Source: Bordetella parapertussis (GTDB taxonomy: Bacteria; Pseudomonadota; Gammaproteobacteria; Burkholderiales; SG8-41). From it: a stretch of 21,585 nt of DNA. Numbering within the stretch: the stretch's first letter is position 1; every line of letters starts with the position of its first letter. The notes under the pieces are model-generated. The model was not told the DNA's origin. It made no database searches and saw nothing but the letters and a program-made list of their open reading frames with translations. Location of the stretch: positions 1 to 21,585 of the forward strand of contig CAMBSS010000066.1 of assembly GCA_945870465.1 (NCBI GenBank), given 5' to 3'. Shown one piece after another: positions 7,882 to 15,176 of the stretch. The translations under genes and the position numbers were made by a program.

Positions 7882-8304
7882 ATGCCCCACCGTCTGACAC
7901 CCGCGCAGGTTGCCGCCTACCGTCGCGATGGCTATCTGTTTCCGCTGCCGGCGTTCAGCGTGCCGCATGTCACGAGCGGCCGCCTGCGCGCGCTGGCCGT
8001 AACATCTGCCCGGCGTTCCCAGTTTATTCCCGAGGTGCCGACCCTGGACGAGGCTGGTGTCAGGGGATACGAGGCGGCGCTGCAGGAAGGGCTGCTCGTC
8101 CGCAAGGGTGTGCCAGCTGAAATCATCAGCCGGCTGGAGCGGGAGTTAAAGCGCATCAGCAGCATGCCAGAGGTGCAGAAAAGTCTGCTGGCGTCGGGCA
8201 GTGAACCGGCTTTTGCGGCGGCCGATCAGTTCAACGCAATACTCAAAGGCGACTTCGAAAAATGGAGCAAGTTGATTCAGCAAGTGGGGATAAAAGTTGA
8301 CTGA
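7882..8304 (+). pseudogene. chimeric remnant: PhyH dioxygenase N-terminus fused to Bug C-terminal third
   Basis: The open frame codes for 140 residues but is not one family. Residues 1-26 (LTPAQVAAYRRDGYLFPLPA) read as the start of a phytanoyl-CoA dioxygenase (PhyH) family protein. From about residue 29 it reads as the last third of a Bug receptor: SGRLRALAVTSARRS, VPTLDEAGVRGYE, GVPAEIISRLERELK and the usual end FEKWSKLIQQVGIKVD. There is no signal peptide, no PhyH iron-binding core and no N-terminal Bug lobe, so neither activity is expected. The junction lies near 7955-7970. The simplest history is a deletion that removed most of a dioxygenase gene and two thirds of the next receptor gene while keeping the frame. 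It might still be translated, but the start has only weak ribosome-binding sequence. Confidence 0.75.
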
Positions 8305-8382
8305 GCGCCGTATAACTCTATTCGTACAGGCAAGACGCCATAGGATCCTGCATGGCGCCGATCTGATTGTGTCGGTCGCCAA

Positions 8383-9372
8383 ATGGTAACGCTCGTCACC
8401 GGCGGGACCGGGTTTGTCGGCATCAACGTCGTCGAAGCGCTGCTCGCGCGCGGCGACGAGGTTATCGCGTTCGGGCAGGCGCCGCTGCCGGAGGGCGCGC
8501 ACCGCGCATTCGCAAAATACGGCAGCAAGCTGCACGTGGTTTTGGGCGACGTGCGCGATGATGCGGCGCTTGATCAATTGTTCACACAATATCGAGTCGA
8601 ACGTCTGGTGCACGGCGCGGTGATCACCGCCGGGGTGGAGCGCGAGACACGCGATCCGGACAGCATCATCGACGTCAACGTGCGAGGCACGGTGCGGGTC
8701 GTGCAAAGCGCGCACAAGCATGGCGTTGGCCGCATGGTTTACGTGAGTTCGGGTTCGGCATACGGTGAGTCGCTCTTCACCGAGCAGCGCCTGTATGAAG
8801 ATGTCACCCCGGCGCGGCCGGCCACGCTGTATCAGATCACCAAGCATGCGGCCGAGCGCACTGCGTTGCGGCTGCGCGCGGTCTGGGGGCTGGATCTTGT
8901 CTGCGTGCGCCTGGGCAGCGTGATCGGGCCATGGGAGCGGGATACCGGCGTGCGCGACACGCTGAGCCCGCATTTCCAGTTGGCACGGCTTGCGGCTGCA
9001 GGCCAGAACGCGCGCTTACCGGCGCGCGAAGGGCGCAAAGACCAGGTATACAGCCGCGATGTTGCAGCCGGGATCGTCGCTCTGCTTGACGCGCCGGCGC
9101 TGCGTTACACGCTGTACAACCTCAGTTCCGGGCGCAGCGGCGATTGGCACGGCACGCTGGCGGACTGGTGCGGGCACCTGAGAAAAGTCTATCCGGGGTT
9201 CGAATTCCGCACCGTCAGCGCGGGCGAGCCGCATGATATTTTCGCCGCCGACAAGGTTGACCGCGCGCCGATGGATATCAGCCGTATCGTGCAGGACGCG
9301 GGATTTACGCCGGCCTTCGGACCGGCCGCGGCATACGCGGACATGGTCGACTGGCTGAGGCAGCAAGCATGA
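8383..9372 (+). CDS. NAD-dependent epimerase/dehydratase family protein (extended SDR)
   Basis: This encodes 329 residues. The nucleotide-binding motif TGGTGFVG is at 6-13, an acidic GDVRDD at 55-60, the serine stretch YVSSGSAYG at 120-128, and the active-site Tyr150 and Lys154 in YQITK. This is the layout of extended short-chain dehydrogenases such as nucleotide-sugar epimerases and hydroxy-acid or aldehyde reductases. No sugar-nucleotide genes are nearby, so in this catabolic setting it more likely acts on a small acid or lactone; that is inference. The start ATG has only a weak Shine-Dalgarno. The stop codon overlaps an ATG at 9369, but the Bug gene that follows is better started at 9438. 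An inverted repeat CGCCAT/ATGGCG (8336-8341 and 8352-8357) lies just upstream. Confidence 0.88.
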   Translation: MVTLVTGGTGFVGINVVEALLARGDEVIAFGQAPLPEGAHRAFAKYGSKLHVVLGDVRDDAALDQLFTQYRVERLVHGAVITAGVERETRDPDSIIDVNVRGTVRVVQSAHKHGVGRMVYVSSGSAYGESLFTEQRLYEDVTPARPATLYQITKHAAERTALRLRAVWGLDLVCVRLGSVIGPWERDTGVRDTLSPHFQLARLAAAGQNARLPAREGRKDQVYSRDVAAGIVALLDAPALRYTLYNLSSGRSGDWHGTLADWCGHLRKVYPGFEFRTVSAGEPHDIFAADKVDRAPMDISRIVQDAGFTPAFGPAAAYADMVDWLRQQA

Positions 9373-9437
9373 ATTGCCTGGCGCACGGATATCGCGCTTT
9401 CTTTGCAGGCGCCCGCGCGTACGGCTATTCTGAAGGC

Positions 9438-10394
9438 ATGAGAAAATACGTTGTATTGATAGCGGGGCTCTGCGTGGTATCCGGTGCCATCGCACAGTCG
9501 TATCCGTCGCGGCCTATCCGGTGGGTTGCACCGTCGGCGTCCGGTTCGACGAGCGACATTGTCGCCCGCCTGGTTGCGGAAAAACTCGGCGCTGCGCTGG
9601 GGACTACTGTTGCCGTGGACAACCGTCCCGGCGCAGGCGGCAATATCGCCGCGGAGATAGTGGTCAAGTCGGCGCCTGACGGCCACACGCTGCTGACCGG
9701 AATTACGCCGCTCGCGGTTAATCCCAGTTTGTATTCAAAATTGGGTTACGACCCGCTGCGCGATCTCGCGCCGGTCATGCTCCTATCCTCGGCGCCGCTG
9801 GTGCTCGTCGTCCATCCGTCGATACCCGCCAAAACCGTCCGCGATGTGATTGCTCTCGCCAAGCGCCGTCCCGGCGAACTGACTTTTCCGTCCGCGGGCA
9901 ATGGCACTGCTTCCCATCTCGCCGGAGAAATGTTCAAGATGATGGCCGGCGTCGACATGCTGCATGTGCCGCACAAACTGGTAATGCAGGGCGTGCTCGA
10001 TCTCGTCAGCGGCCGCATGAGTCTGATGATCAACGTACTGCCGGAAATGCTGCCTTTCATTCGAAGCGGCAAGCTGAACGCGATCGCTGTCACCAGTCTG
10101 AAGCGTGCGGAGGTGACGCCTGAACTGCCGACGATCGACGAGTCCGGGCTGCGTGGTTTTGCGGTGACGTCGTGGCAGGGCGTATTGGCGGCAGCGAAAA
10201 CGCCGCCGGAAATTATCGTGAAGCTCAACGAAGAACTGGGTAAAGTCCTGCGCGCGCCCGAGATGCGCACGCGCATGGGGGAATTGGGGCTCGAAATCGT
10301 GGCGGGCAGTCCGGAGCAGTTCGCGCAGCACCTGCGCAGCGAAACGGAGAAATATGCGCGCATTGTGAAAGCATCAGGCACCAAGCTGGATTGA
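9438..10394 (+). CDS. Bug/TctC family receptor (copy 2), atypical pocket motifs
   Basis: This encodes 318 residues from the ATG at 9438, which gives a clean signal peptide (MRKYVVLIAGLCVVSGAIA, cut before QSYPSRP). The frame extends up to an ATG at 9369 overlapping the epimerase stop, but that would bury the signal. Family landmarks are DNRPGAGGNIAAE (61-73), PDGHTLLTG, NPSLYSKLGYDPLRD and the C-terminal PTIDESGLRG. Two usually conserved ligand-lobe motifs are altered: the PGG..D loop reads SASGSTSD (33-40), and the usual H(I/V)PYKG reads HVPHKL. It may therefore bind a different ligand from its neighbours. It is periplasmic and follows the epimerase closely, and is followed within 30 bases by the PhyH remnant, so probably one transcript. 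Confidence 0.92.
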   Translation: MRKYVVLIAGLCVVSGAIAQSYPSRPIRWVAPSASGSTSDIVARLVAEKLGAALGTTVAVDNRPGAGGNIAAEIVVKSAPDGHTLLTGITPLAVNPSLYSKLGYDPLRDLAPVMLLSSAPLVLVVHPSIPAKTVRDVIALAKRRPGELTFPSAGNGTASHLAGEMFKMMAGVDMLHVPHKLVMQGVLDLVSGRMSLMINVLPEMLPFIRSGKLNAIAVTSLKRAEVTPELPTIDESGLRGFAVTSWQGVLAAAKTPPEIIVKLNEELGKVLRAPEMRTRMGELGLEIVAGSPEQFAQHLRSETEKYARIVKASGTKLD

Positions 10395-10420
10395 TATCAG
10401 TGCCGCATGAAAGCGCGGAA

Positions 10421-10666
10421 ATGAAAATACTGAAGCAGCAGCAAGTCGATCAATACGCCGGGGAAGGCGCCACGCATCCGCTACCCGCTGTTTCGGCCGA
10501 ATGCGTCGATCATGACAATTATTTCGATCATGAGCCGCGGCCACTTTTTGATTTTGATCCCGCGGTCGATGCGTTCCGCCAGGACGCGACCGCACGCTAC
10601 TACGCGGCGCGCGACGAGCAGGTCAGGCTCAAGTCCAGAGTTGCCTCTGCGTCGGCGGCGAAGTAA
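10421..10666 (+). pseudogene. internally deleted PhyH-type dioxygenase remnant
   Basis: The open frame codes for 81 residues from the ATG at 10421. The first 27 (MKILKQQQVDQY to PLPAVSAE) resemble the N-terminus of phytanoyl-CoA dioxygenase family proteins. From about residue 28, DNYFDHEPRPLFDFDPAVDAF resembles the segment near their C-terminus. The 200 or so residues expected between, including the HxD...H iron site and the 2-oxoglutarate arginine, are absent, so no oxygenase activity is possible. The junction lies near 10497-10505 and keeps the frame. It breaks the dioxygenase at the same place (just after PLPAxS) as the chimera at 7882. Family assignment of the second part is by remembered pattern only. 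No good Shine-Dalgarno precedes it. Confidence 0.6.
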
Positions 10667-10698
10667 GTGATGTCCGGGTTAACTGCGGAATCGCCGCC

Positions 10699-11769
10699 AT
10701 GATGCCTCACGCCGCAGGGGGCGAAGCGGTTGACGCGCGACTGACCATTGCACAGCCCGATGACTGGCACCTGCATGTGCGGGATGTACCCTACATTGCG
10801 TCGGTGCTGCCCGGCACGCTGCGCTGCTTTCACCGCGCGGTCATCATGCCGAACCTGCATCCGCCGGTCACGACGGTGGCAGCGGCGGCGGCCTACCGGG
10901 CGCGCATATTGCGGGCGGTTCCCGCCGGCACGGATTTCGAGCCACTGATGACGCTGTATCTGAGCGACCGCTTTGATGCGGCAGAGATTCGCGCAGCGAA
11001 GGACAGTGGGTTTGTCCACGCGGTCAAGCTTTACCCCAAAGGCATTGCCCACGCCGGGCAACCGGGCGTTACCGCGATCGAGCGTTGTTTTCCGGTGTTC
11101 GAGGCGATGGAGAAACATGACCTGCCGCTCCTGGTGCATGGTGAGACGACCGATGTCGCGGTGGATGCATTCGATCGCGAGGCGGTTTTTGTCGAGCAGA
11201 CATTGAACCGCGTCGTGAAGCAGTTTCCCGGATTGCGCGTGGTCGTCGAGCATATTTCCACGCGCGAGGCGGTCGACTTTGTATTGGCGGCGGGCGCCAA
11301 TGTCGCCGCGACGGTTACGCCGCAGCATGTGCTGCTTAACCGGAATGCCTTGTTCGAAAAGGGCTTTCGTCCCCACCACTATTGCATACCGCTGCTCAAA
11401 CGCGAAGTGCACCGGCTCGCGATATTGGGCGCCATCACGTCGGACAGCCGCAAGTTTTTTCTGGGCACCGACAGCGCTCCGCACGTCAGGGAACTGAAGG
11501 AGCATGCGTGCGGCTGCGCCGGCGTTTACACCGCGCATGCGGCGATCGAACTCTATGCGATGGCGTTTGACGCGGCGCGCGCACTGCACCGCCTCGAAGC
11601 GTTTGCGAGTTTCAACGGTCCGGATTTTTACCGCTTGCCGCGCAATACCGCCACGATTACGCTCGAAAAGAAGGCGTGGCAGATGCCGGCGGAAATTCCC
11701 TATGGCGATGGCGAAACGCTCGTTCCGCTGTTCGCCGGGCAGACATTGCCGTGGCGGCTGGTCGCCTGA
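10699..11769 (+). CDS. pyrC: PyrC-type dihydroorotase homologue, possibly repurposed cyclic amidohydrolase
   Basis: This encodes 356 residues, close to the class II (E. coli PyrC) dihydroorotase length, and alignable by eye over its whole length. Metal ligands are present: His24 and His26 (DDWHLHVRD), carbamylated Lys110 (VKLYPKG), His147 (LLVHGET), His185 (VVEHIS) and Asp258 (FLGTDSAPH). The substrate-carboxylate residues matching E. coli Arg20, Asn44 and His254 are Arg28, Asn52 and His262. The active-site loop differs: where E. coli has Thr109-Thr110, this protein has Ala117-His118 (KGIAHAGQPGVT). Dihydroorotase makes dihydroorotate in pyrimidine synthesis, but the setting beside amide hydrolases and receptors suggests another cyclic ureide or imide as substrate. 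The symbol is by family; function in pyrimidine synthesis is uncertain. The ATG at 10699 has GGAA about eight bases upstream. Confidence 0.88.
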   Translation: MMPHAAGGEAVDARLTIAQPDDWHLHVRDVPYIASVLPGTLRCFHRAVIMPNLHPPVTTVAAAAAYRARILRAVPAGTDFEPLMTLYLSDRFDAAEIRAAKDSGFVHAVKLYPKGIAHAGQPGVTAIERCFPVFEAMEKHDLPLLVHGETTDVAVDAFDREAVFVEQTLNRVVKQFPGLRVVVEHISTREAVDFVLAAGANVAATVTPQHVLLNRNALFEKGFRPHHYCIPLLKREVHRLAILGAITSDSRKFFLGTDSAPHVRELKEHACGCAGVYTAHAAIELYAMAFDAARALHRLEAFASFNGPDFYRLPRNTATITLEKKAWQMPAEIPYGDGETLVPLFAGQTLPWRLVA

Positions 11770-11781
11770 ACCTGTTGCCGT

Positions 11782-11821
11782 TATTCACTGAATACTTTTC
11801 AACCGACAGAACTCCAGGAGT
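11782..11821. promoter_or_regulatory. two palindromes in the leader of Bug copy 3
   Basis: TATTCACTGAATA (11782-11794) is a perfect 6+1+6 inverted repeat. ACTCCAGGAGT (11811-11821) is a perfect 5+1+5 repeat that contains the AGGAG Shine-Dalgarno of the gene at 11826. Both lie in the 56-base gap after the PyrC homologue. They could be operator half-sites for a dimeric repressor; the short second one could also be chance. Confidence 0.35.
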
Positions 11822-11825
11822 CACC

Positions 11826-12791
11826 ATGTCAAGGATTATGAGTATTTCCGCCGTCACTCTGTTGAGCGTGATGGCGGCCGCCAATGCGCAGACGTATCCG
11901 GCCAAGCCGGTGCGCATCATCGTGCCGTTCCCGCCTGGCGGCGGCACCGATATCGTGGCGCGCGCGGTGGGGCAGAAACTGGGCGAAGCCCTTGGCCAGA
12001 CTTTCGTGATCGACAACCGCAGCGGCGCAGGTGGAACCGTCGGCTCGGAAACGGCTGCCAAGGCGCCCGCCGACGGCTATACGCTGGCCATGGCGACCTC
12101 CAGCACGCATGGCGTGGCGCCCAGCTTGTATACAAAACTGGGCTACGATCCGGTGCGGGACTTCGCAGCGGTGACGCTGGTCGCGACGACACCTTTCGTG
12201 CTCGTTGTGCATCCGTCGCTGCCGGTGAAGACGGCGGGTGATCTGATTGCTCTCGCTAAACGCCAACCCGGGAAATTGAACTACGCGTCGGCGGGCAACG
12301 GCAGTTCCAACCATCTCACGGTCGAGATGTTCAATATGATGGCAGGCGTCAAAATGACGCATGTTCCGTACAAGGGCAGCGGGCCTGCGCTCGTGGACCT
12401 GATGGCAGGGCAGGTCGACCTCGCAATCAACGATATGTCTTCGCTGCTCAATTTTGTCAACGCGGGCAAGATGCGCGCGGTGGCGGTCACCAGCACCGCC
12501 CGCAACCCGGCGTTGCCCAACGTGCCGACGGTGGCGGCGTCCGGGCTGCCCGGGTATGACGCGGAGGCGTGGTATGGCGTAATTGCGCCGATCAAGACCC
12601 CCGCGCCGATTACGGCGAAGTTGCAGGAGGAGATTGTGAAAGCCATGCGCGTGAGCGACTTGAAAGAGCGCCTGCATACCCAGGGTCTCGACGCGGTGGG
12701 CAATTCCCAGGCGGAGTTTCTGGCCTACATGCAGCGCGACATCGCCAAGTGGGCAAAGGTGGTCAAGGCGTCCGGCGCGCGCATAGACTGA
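11826..12791 (+). CDS. Bug/TctC family receptor (copy 3)
   Basis: This encodes 321 residues. The ATG at 11826 has AGGAG five bases upstream and a good signal peptide ending ANA before QTYPAKP (cut near residue 21); the frame runs further upstream inside the previous gene, but that is not the start. Motifs: VPFPPGGGTD (33-42), DNRSGAGGTVGSE (63-75), PADGYTLAM, PSLYTKLGYDPVRD, HVPYKGSGPAL (179-189) and PTVAASGLPGYDAEAWYG. All pocket motifs are intact, so this is a normal periplasmic carboxylate or amide-acid binding protein. It is followed after 27 bases by the PuuE-like hydrolase and then by an overlapping MmgE/PrpD gene, a likely operon that would pair uptake of a ligand with its hydrolysis. 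Confidence 0.95.
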   Translation: MSRIMSISAVTLLSVMAAANAQTYPAKPVRIIVPFPPGGGTDIVARAVGQKLGEALGQTFVIDNRSGAGGTVGSETAAKAPADGYTLAMATSSTHGVAPSLYTKLGYDPVRDFAAVTLVATTPFVLVVHPSLPVKTAGDLIALAKRQPGKLNYASAGNGSSNHLTVEMFNMMAGVKMTHVPYKGSGPALVDLMAGQVDLAINDMSSLLNFVNAGKMRAVAVTSTARNPALPNVPTVAASGLPGYDAEAWYGVIAPIKTPAPITAKLQEEIVKAMRVSDLKERLHTQGLDAVGNSQAEFLAYMQRDIAKWAKVVKASGARID

Positions 12792-12818
12792 GACTGCAGC
12801 CGCAACCAAAGGAACGAC

Positions 12819-13736
12819 ATGGATCCACTGATGAAACTGCCCACGCATGACCGCTATCCGTTTTCGTATATCGATGACAGACCCGACTACAGCTGGCCCG
12901 GCGGCAAGCGGCTGGCCTTTTTTGTCGGCACCAATCTGGAGTATTTCGCGTTCAAAACCGGCGATGGCGCTCTCGACAACGCGGTGGTCAACGCCAAGCA
13001 GACGCACCGCAATTACGCGTGGCGCGATTACGGCCTGAGGGTGGGGTTGTCGTATCTGCTCGACATGTTCGATGAACTCGGGCTGCCGGCCGCGCACAAT
13101 ACCAACAGCCTGCTGTACGACTACCGCGCCGAGATTTTTCCGCGCATCCGCAAGCGCGGCGATGAGATCGTGGGACACGGCCGGACCAACTCCGAGCACC
13201 AGGACCATATGTGGGAGGTCGATGAAGCGCGCATGATCAACGACGTCACCAGCGCGATTGCGCGTCACGAGGGAAAACCGCCCGCCGGGTGGATGGGGCC
13301 GGGGCTGAGCGAGAGCAACGTGACGCCGGACCTCCTGCATGAAGCGGGCTACAAATATCTGATGGACTGGCCGTGCGACGATCAGCCGATCTGGCTGAAA
13401 ACCCGCAGCGGCCGCATTCTGGCGGTGCCGTACTCGATCGAGATCAATGACGGCCCGGTCATCGCGCGGCGGCAGCACAGCGCGCGCGAATTTGCGGACA
13501 TGATCGTGGATCATTTCGAGGAGTTGCTGAAGCAGTCGGTCAAGCGCCCGCTGGTATGCTCGGTGGTGATACACCCGTTCATCATGGGGCAGCCGTTCCG
13601 GCTGCGCGCATTGCGCCAGGCCCTCGAACACTGCGTCAGGCATCCGCAGCGCGAGCAGGTCTGGTACACCCTGCCGTCGCGTATCGCCGAGCACTGCTAT
13701 GCGCTGCCGGACGGCATTGTGCCGGGATGCGCATGA
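12819..13736 (+). CDS. polysaccharide deacetylase-fold hydrolase, PuuE-like
   Basis: This encodes 305 residues. The ATG at 12819 has AAAGGA about seven bases upstream. The sequence has the pattern of the polysaccharide deacetylase (CE4/NodB) fold in the variant used by PuuE-type allantoinases: a short N-terminal lead (DRYPFSYIDDRPDYSWPGGK), FFVGTNLEYF (34-43) where chitin deacetylases have TFDDG, AAHNTNSLLYDY (91-102), EIVGHGRTNSEHQ (116-128), GWMGPGLSES (157-166), and a late VIHPF (His252). The NodB Asp-Asp pair is missing, so sugar deacetylation is unlikely; hydrolysis of a cyclic or linear amide is more probable. It is cytosolic (no signal peptide). The stop overlaps the next start by four bases (ATGA), indicating translational coupling to the MmgE/PrpD gene. 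Confidence 0.85.
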   Translation: MDPLMKLPTHDRYPFSYIDDRPDYSWPGGKRLAFFVGTNLEYFAFKTGDGALDNAVVNAKQTHRNYAWRDYGLRVGLSYLLDMFDELGLPAAHNTNSLLYDYRAEIFPRIRKRGDEIVGHGRTNSEHQDHMWEVDEARMINDVTSAIARHEGKPPAGWMGPGLSESNVTPDLLHEAGYKYLMDWPCDDQPIWLKTRSGRILAVPYSIEINDGPVIARRQHSAREFADMIVDHFEELLKQSVKRPLVCSVVIHPFIMGQPFRLRALRQALEHCVRHPQREQVWYTLPSRIAEHCYALPDGIVPGCA

Positions 13737-15124
13737 CGCTCGCCGAAGCGCTCGCCGCGCGCATCGCCGCGACCGACTTTGACGCGATTACGCCGCAGGC
13801 GCTGCATTACGCCAGGATCGGCGTGCTGGACACGCTGGCGGTAGGCATTGCCGGTGCGGGCGAAGAGGCCGTGTCGATTGCACAGCGGGTGACGGGCGCT
13901 GCAGGCGGTCCTGCCTTGCTGTGGGGCTCAGATCAGCGGGTCGGCGCGCTCGATGCCGCATTCATCAACGGCATTGCGGCCAACGTGCTCGACTTTGATG
14001 ACTGTACCGACAATCTGGGCGGTCATCCGTCGTCGCCGGTACTGCCCGCGCTGATCGCGCTCGCGGAAGAGCGCGGTGCAAGCGGACGCGATGTGATCAC
14101 GGCGTATGTCGCCGGCTTCGAGACTGAGACCTGTATCGGGCGCGGGGTGAACTTCCATCATTACGAGAAAGGCTGGCATCCGACCGCGACGCTGGGCGTG
14201 TTCGGGGCCGCCGCGGCGTGCGCCAGGCTGATGAAGTTGAATGCGGAACAGACGACGCGCGCGCTTGCGCTGTGCGCGTCGCTGGCGGCCGGCGTCAAAT
14301 CCAATCTGGGCTCGATGGCCAAACCGATGCACATCGGCCACTCGTCGCGCAACGGTCTCCTGGCGGCGCGCCTCGCCGCCGAAGGATTCACCGGCAATGC
14401 CGACGCGCTTGAACACCATCATGGGTTTCTGGAACTCTTCAACGGGGCAGGCACCTACGACATCGGCCGCATACTCGCCAAGTGGGGCACGCCATGGGAT
14501 ATCGAGATGCCCGGCATCGCGATCAAGCAGTACCCATGCTGCCTCAGCACGCAGGCAGCTGTCGACGTCATGCTCCAGCTGACGCGCGAGCATGGTCTTG
14601 AGGCGGGCAAGGTCGCGCGGGTGGATGCGCGCATTGCTGCACGGCGTCTCGCGCATACCAACCGGCCCTCGCCACGCAGCGCGCTCGACGCGAAGCTGAG
14701 CGCACAGTACGTGCTGGCGCGCGCGCTCGTCAATCGCGAAGTCAACCTGCCGCATTTCGAGGGCGACAGCTACCGCGATCCCGCAATCCAGCCGGCGATG
14801 ACGCTGATGCATGTCGTTCCGCTCGATGCGCAGACGCTGGCGCGCGAGGGGGACTCTTATGCCGATGTCGTCGTTACACTGCATGATGGCCGTACGCTCG
14901 AGGGAAGCATCGAGCGGCCGGTGGGGCATCATGCGGGTGTGCCGTTGGCAGCCGCTCTGCACCGACGCAAGTTCGAAGGCTGCGTGCACCGGCACCTGGG
15001 GCGGCAGCAGATGGATGATTTCTACGGCGCGGTGCAGTCGCTGGAGAACATCAGAGACGTGCGTGAGCTGACTGCCCACATCGTCGTCGCAGCAAGCCGG
15101 CCCGCCGCACGCGCGGCGGGTTAA
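13733..15124 (+). CDS. MmgE/PrpD family protein (copy 1)
   Basis: This encodes 463 residues from the ATG at 13733, which overlaps the previous stop as ATGA and has GGGA five bases upstream; an ATG at 13727 is an alternative two codons longer. Family signature: FINGIAANVLDFDD (77-90), GGHPSSPVLPALIALAE, KGWHPTATLGVFGAAAA (about 145-161), SNLGSMAKPMHIGHSSRNG, GFTGNADALEHHHGFLELF and KQYPCCLSTQAA. The family includes 2-methylcitrate dehydratase, cis-aconitate decarboxylase and iminodisuccinate epimerase, all acting on polycarboxylates; the exact reaction cannot be read here. It is cytosolic. Being coupled to a PuuE-like hydrolase, it may process the di- or tricarboxylic product that hydrolase releases. 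The last 30 residues are Ala/Arg-rich. The next gene begins 52 bases on. Confidence 0.92.
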   Translation: MTLAEALAARIAATDFDAITPQALHYARIGVLDTLAVGIAGAGEEAVSIAQRVTGAAGGPALLWGSDQRVGALDAAFINGIAANVLDFDDCTDNLGGHPSSPVLPALIALAEERGASGRDVITAYVAGFETETCIGRGVNFHHYEKGWHPTATLGVFGAAAACARLMKLNAEQTTRALALCASLAAGVKSNLGSMAKPMHIGHSSRNGLLAARLAAEGFTGNADALEHHHGFLELFNGAGTYDIGRILAKWGTPWDIEMPGIAIKQYPCCLSTQAAVDVMLQLTREHGLEAGKVARVDARIAARRLAHTNRPSPRSALDAKLSAQYVLARALVNREVNLPHFEGDSYRDPAIQPAMTLMHVVPLDAQTLAREGDSYADVVVTLHDGRTLEGSIERPVGHHAGVPLAAALHRRKFEGCVHRHLGRQQMDDFYGAVQSLENIRDVRELTAHIVVAASRPAARAAG

Positions 15125-15176
15125 GGTGATGCAATAGCGTCAATTTGCCAAACAATTCAGTATCTACAAGGTCACT

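Noticed and set aside
6741..8120. A 459-codon + strand frame across the SDR-Bug boundary
   Set aside because: It is a high-GC shadow of Bug copy 1 on the - strand, which has all family motifs and a signal peptide; the + reading is Arg-rich with no recognisable domain.
8336..8357. Hairpin CGCCAT...ATGGCG as a terminator after the PhyH-Bug chimera
   Set aside because: No T-tract follows on either strand; it is only a short inverted repeat.
9369..9437. Upstream ATG at 9369 as the start of Bug copy 2, overlapping the epimerase stop
   Set aside because: It would put 23 extra residues before an otherwise ideal signal peptide starting MRKYVVLIAG, so 9438 is preferred.
11829..13694. A 621-codon - strand frame opposite Bug copy 3 and the PuuE-like gene
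   Set aside because: It is antisense to two well-supported genes; the composition is His/Arg-rich and typical of reverse-strand shadows in GC-rich DNA.
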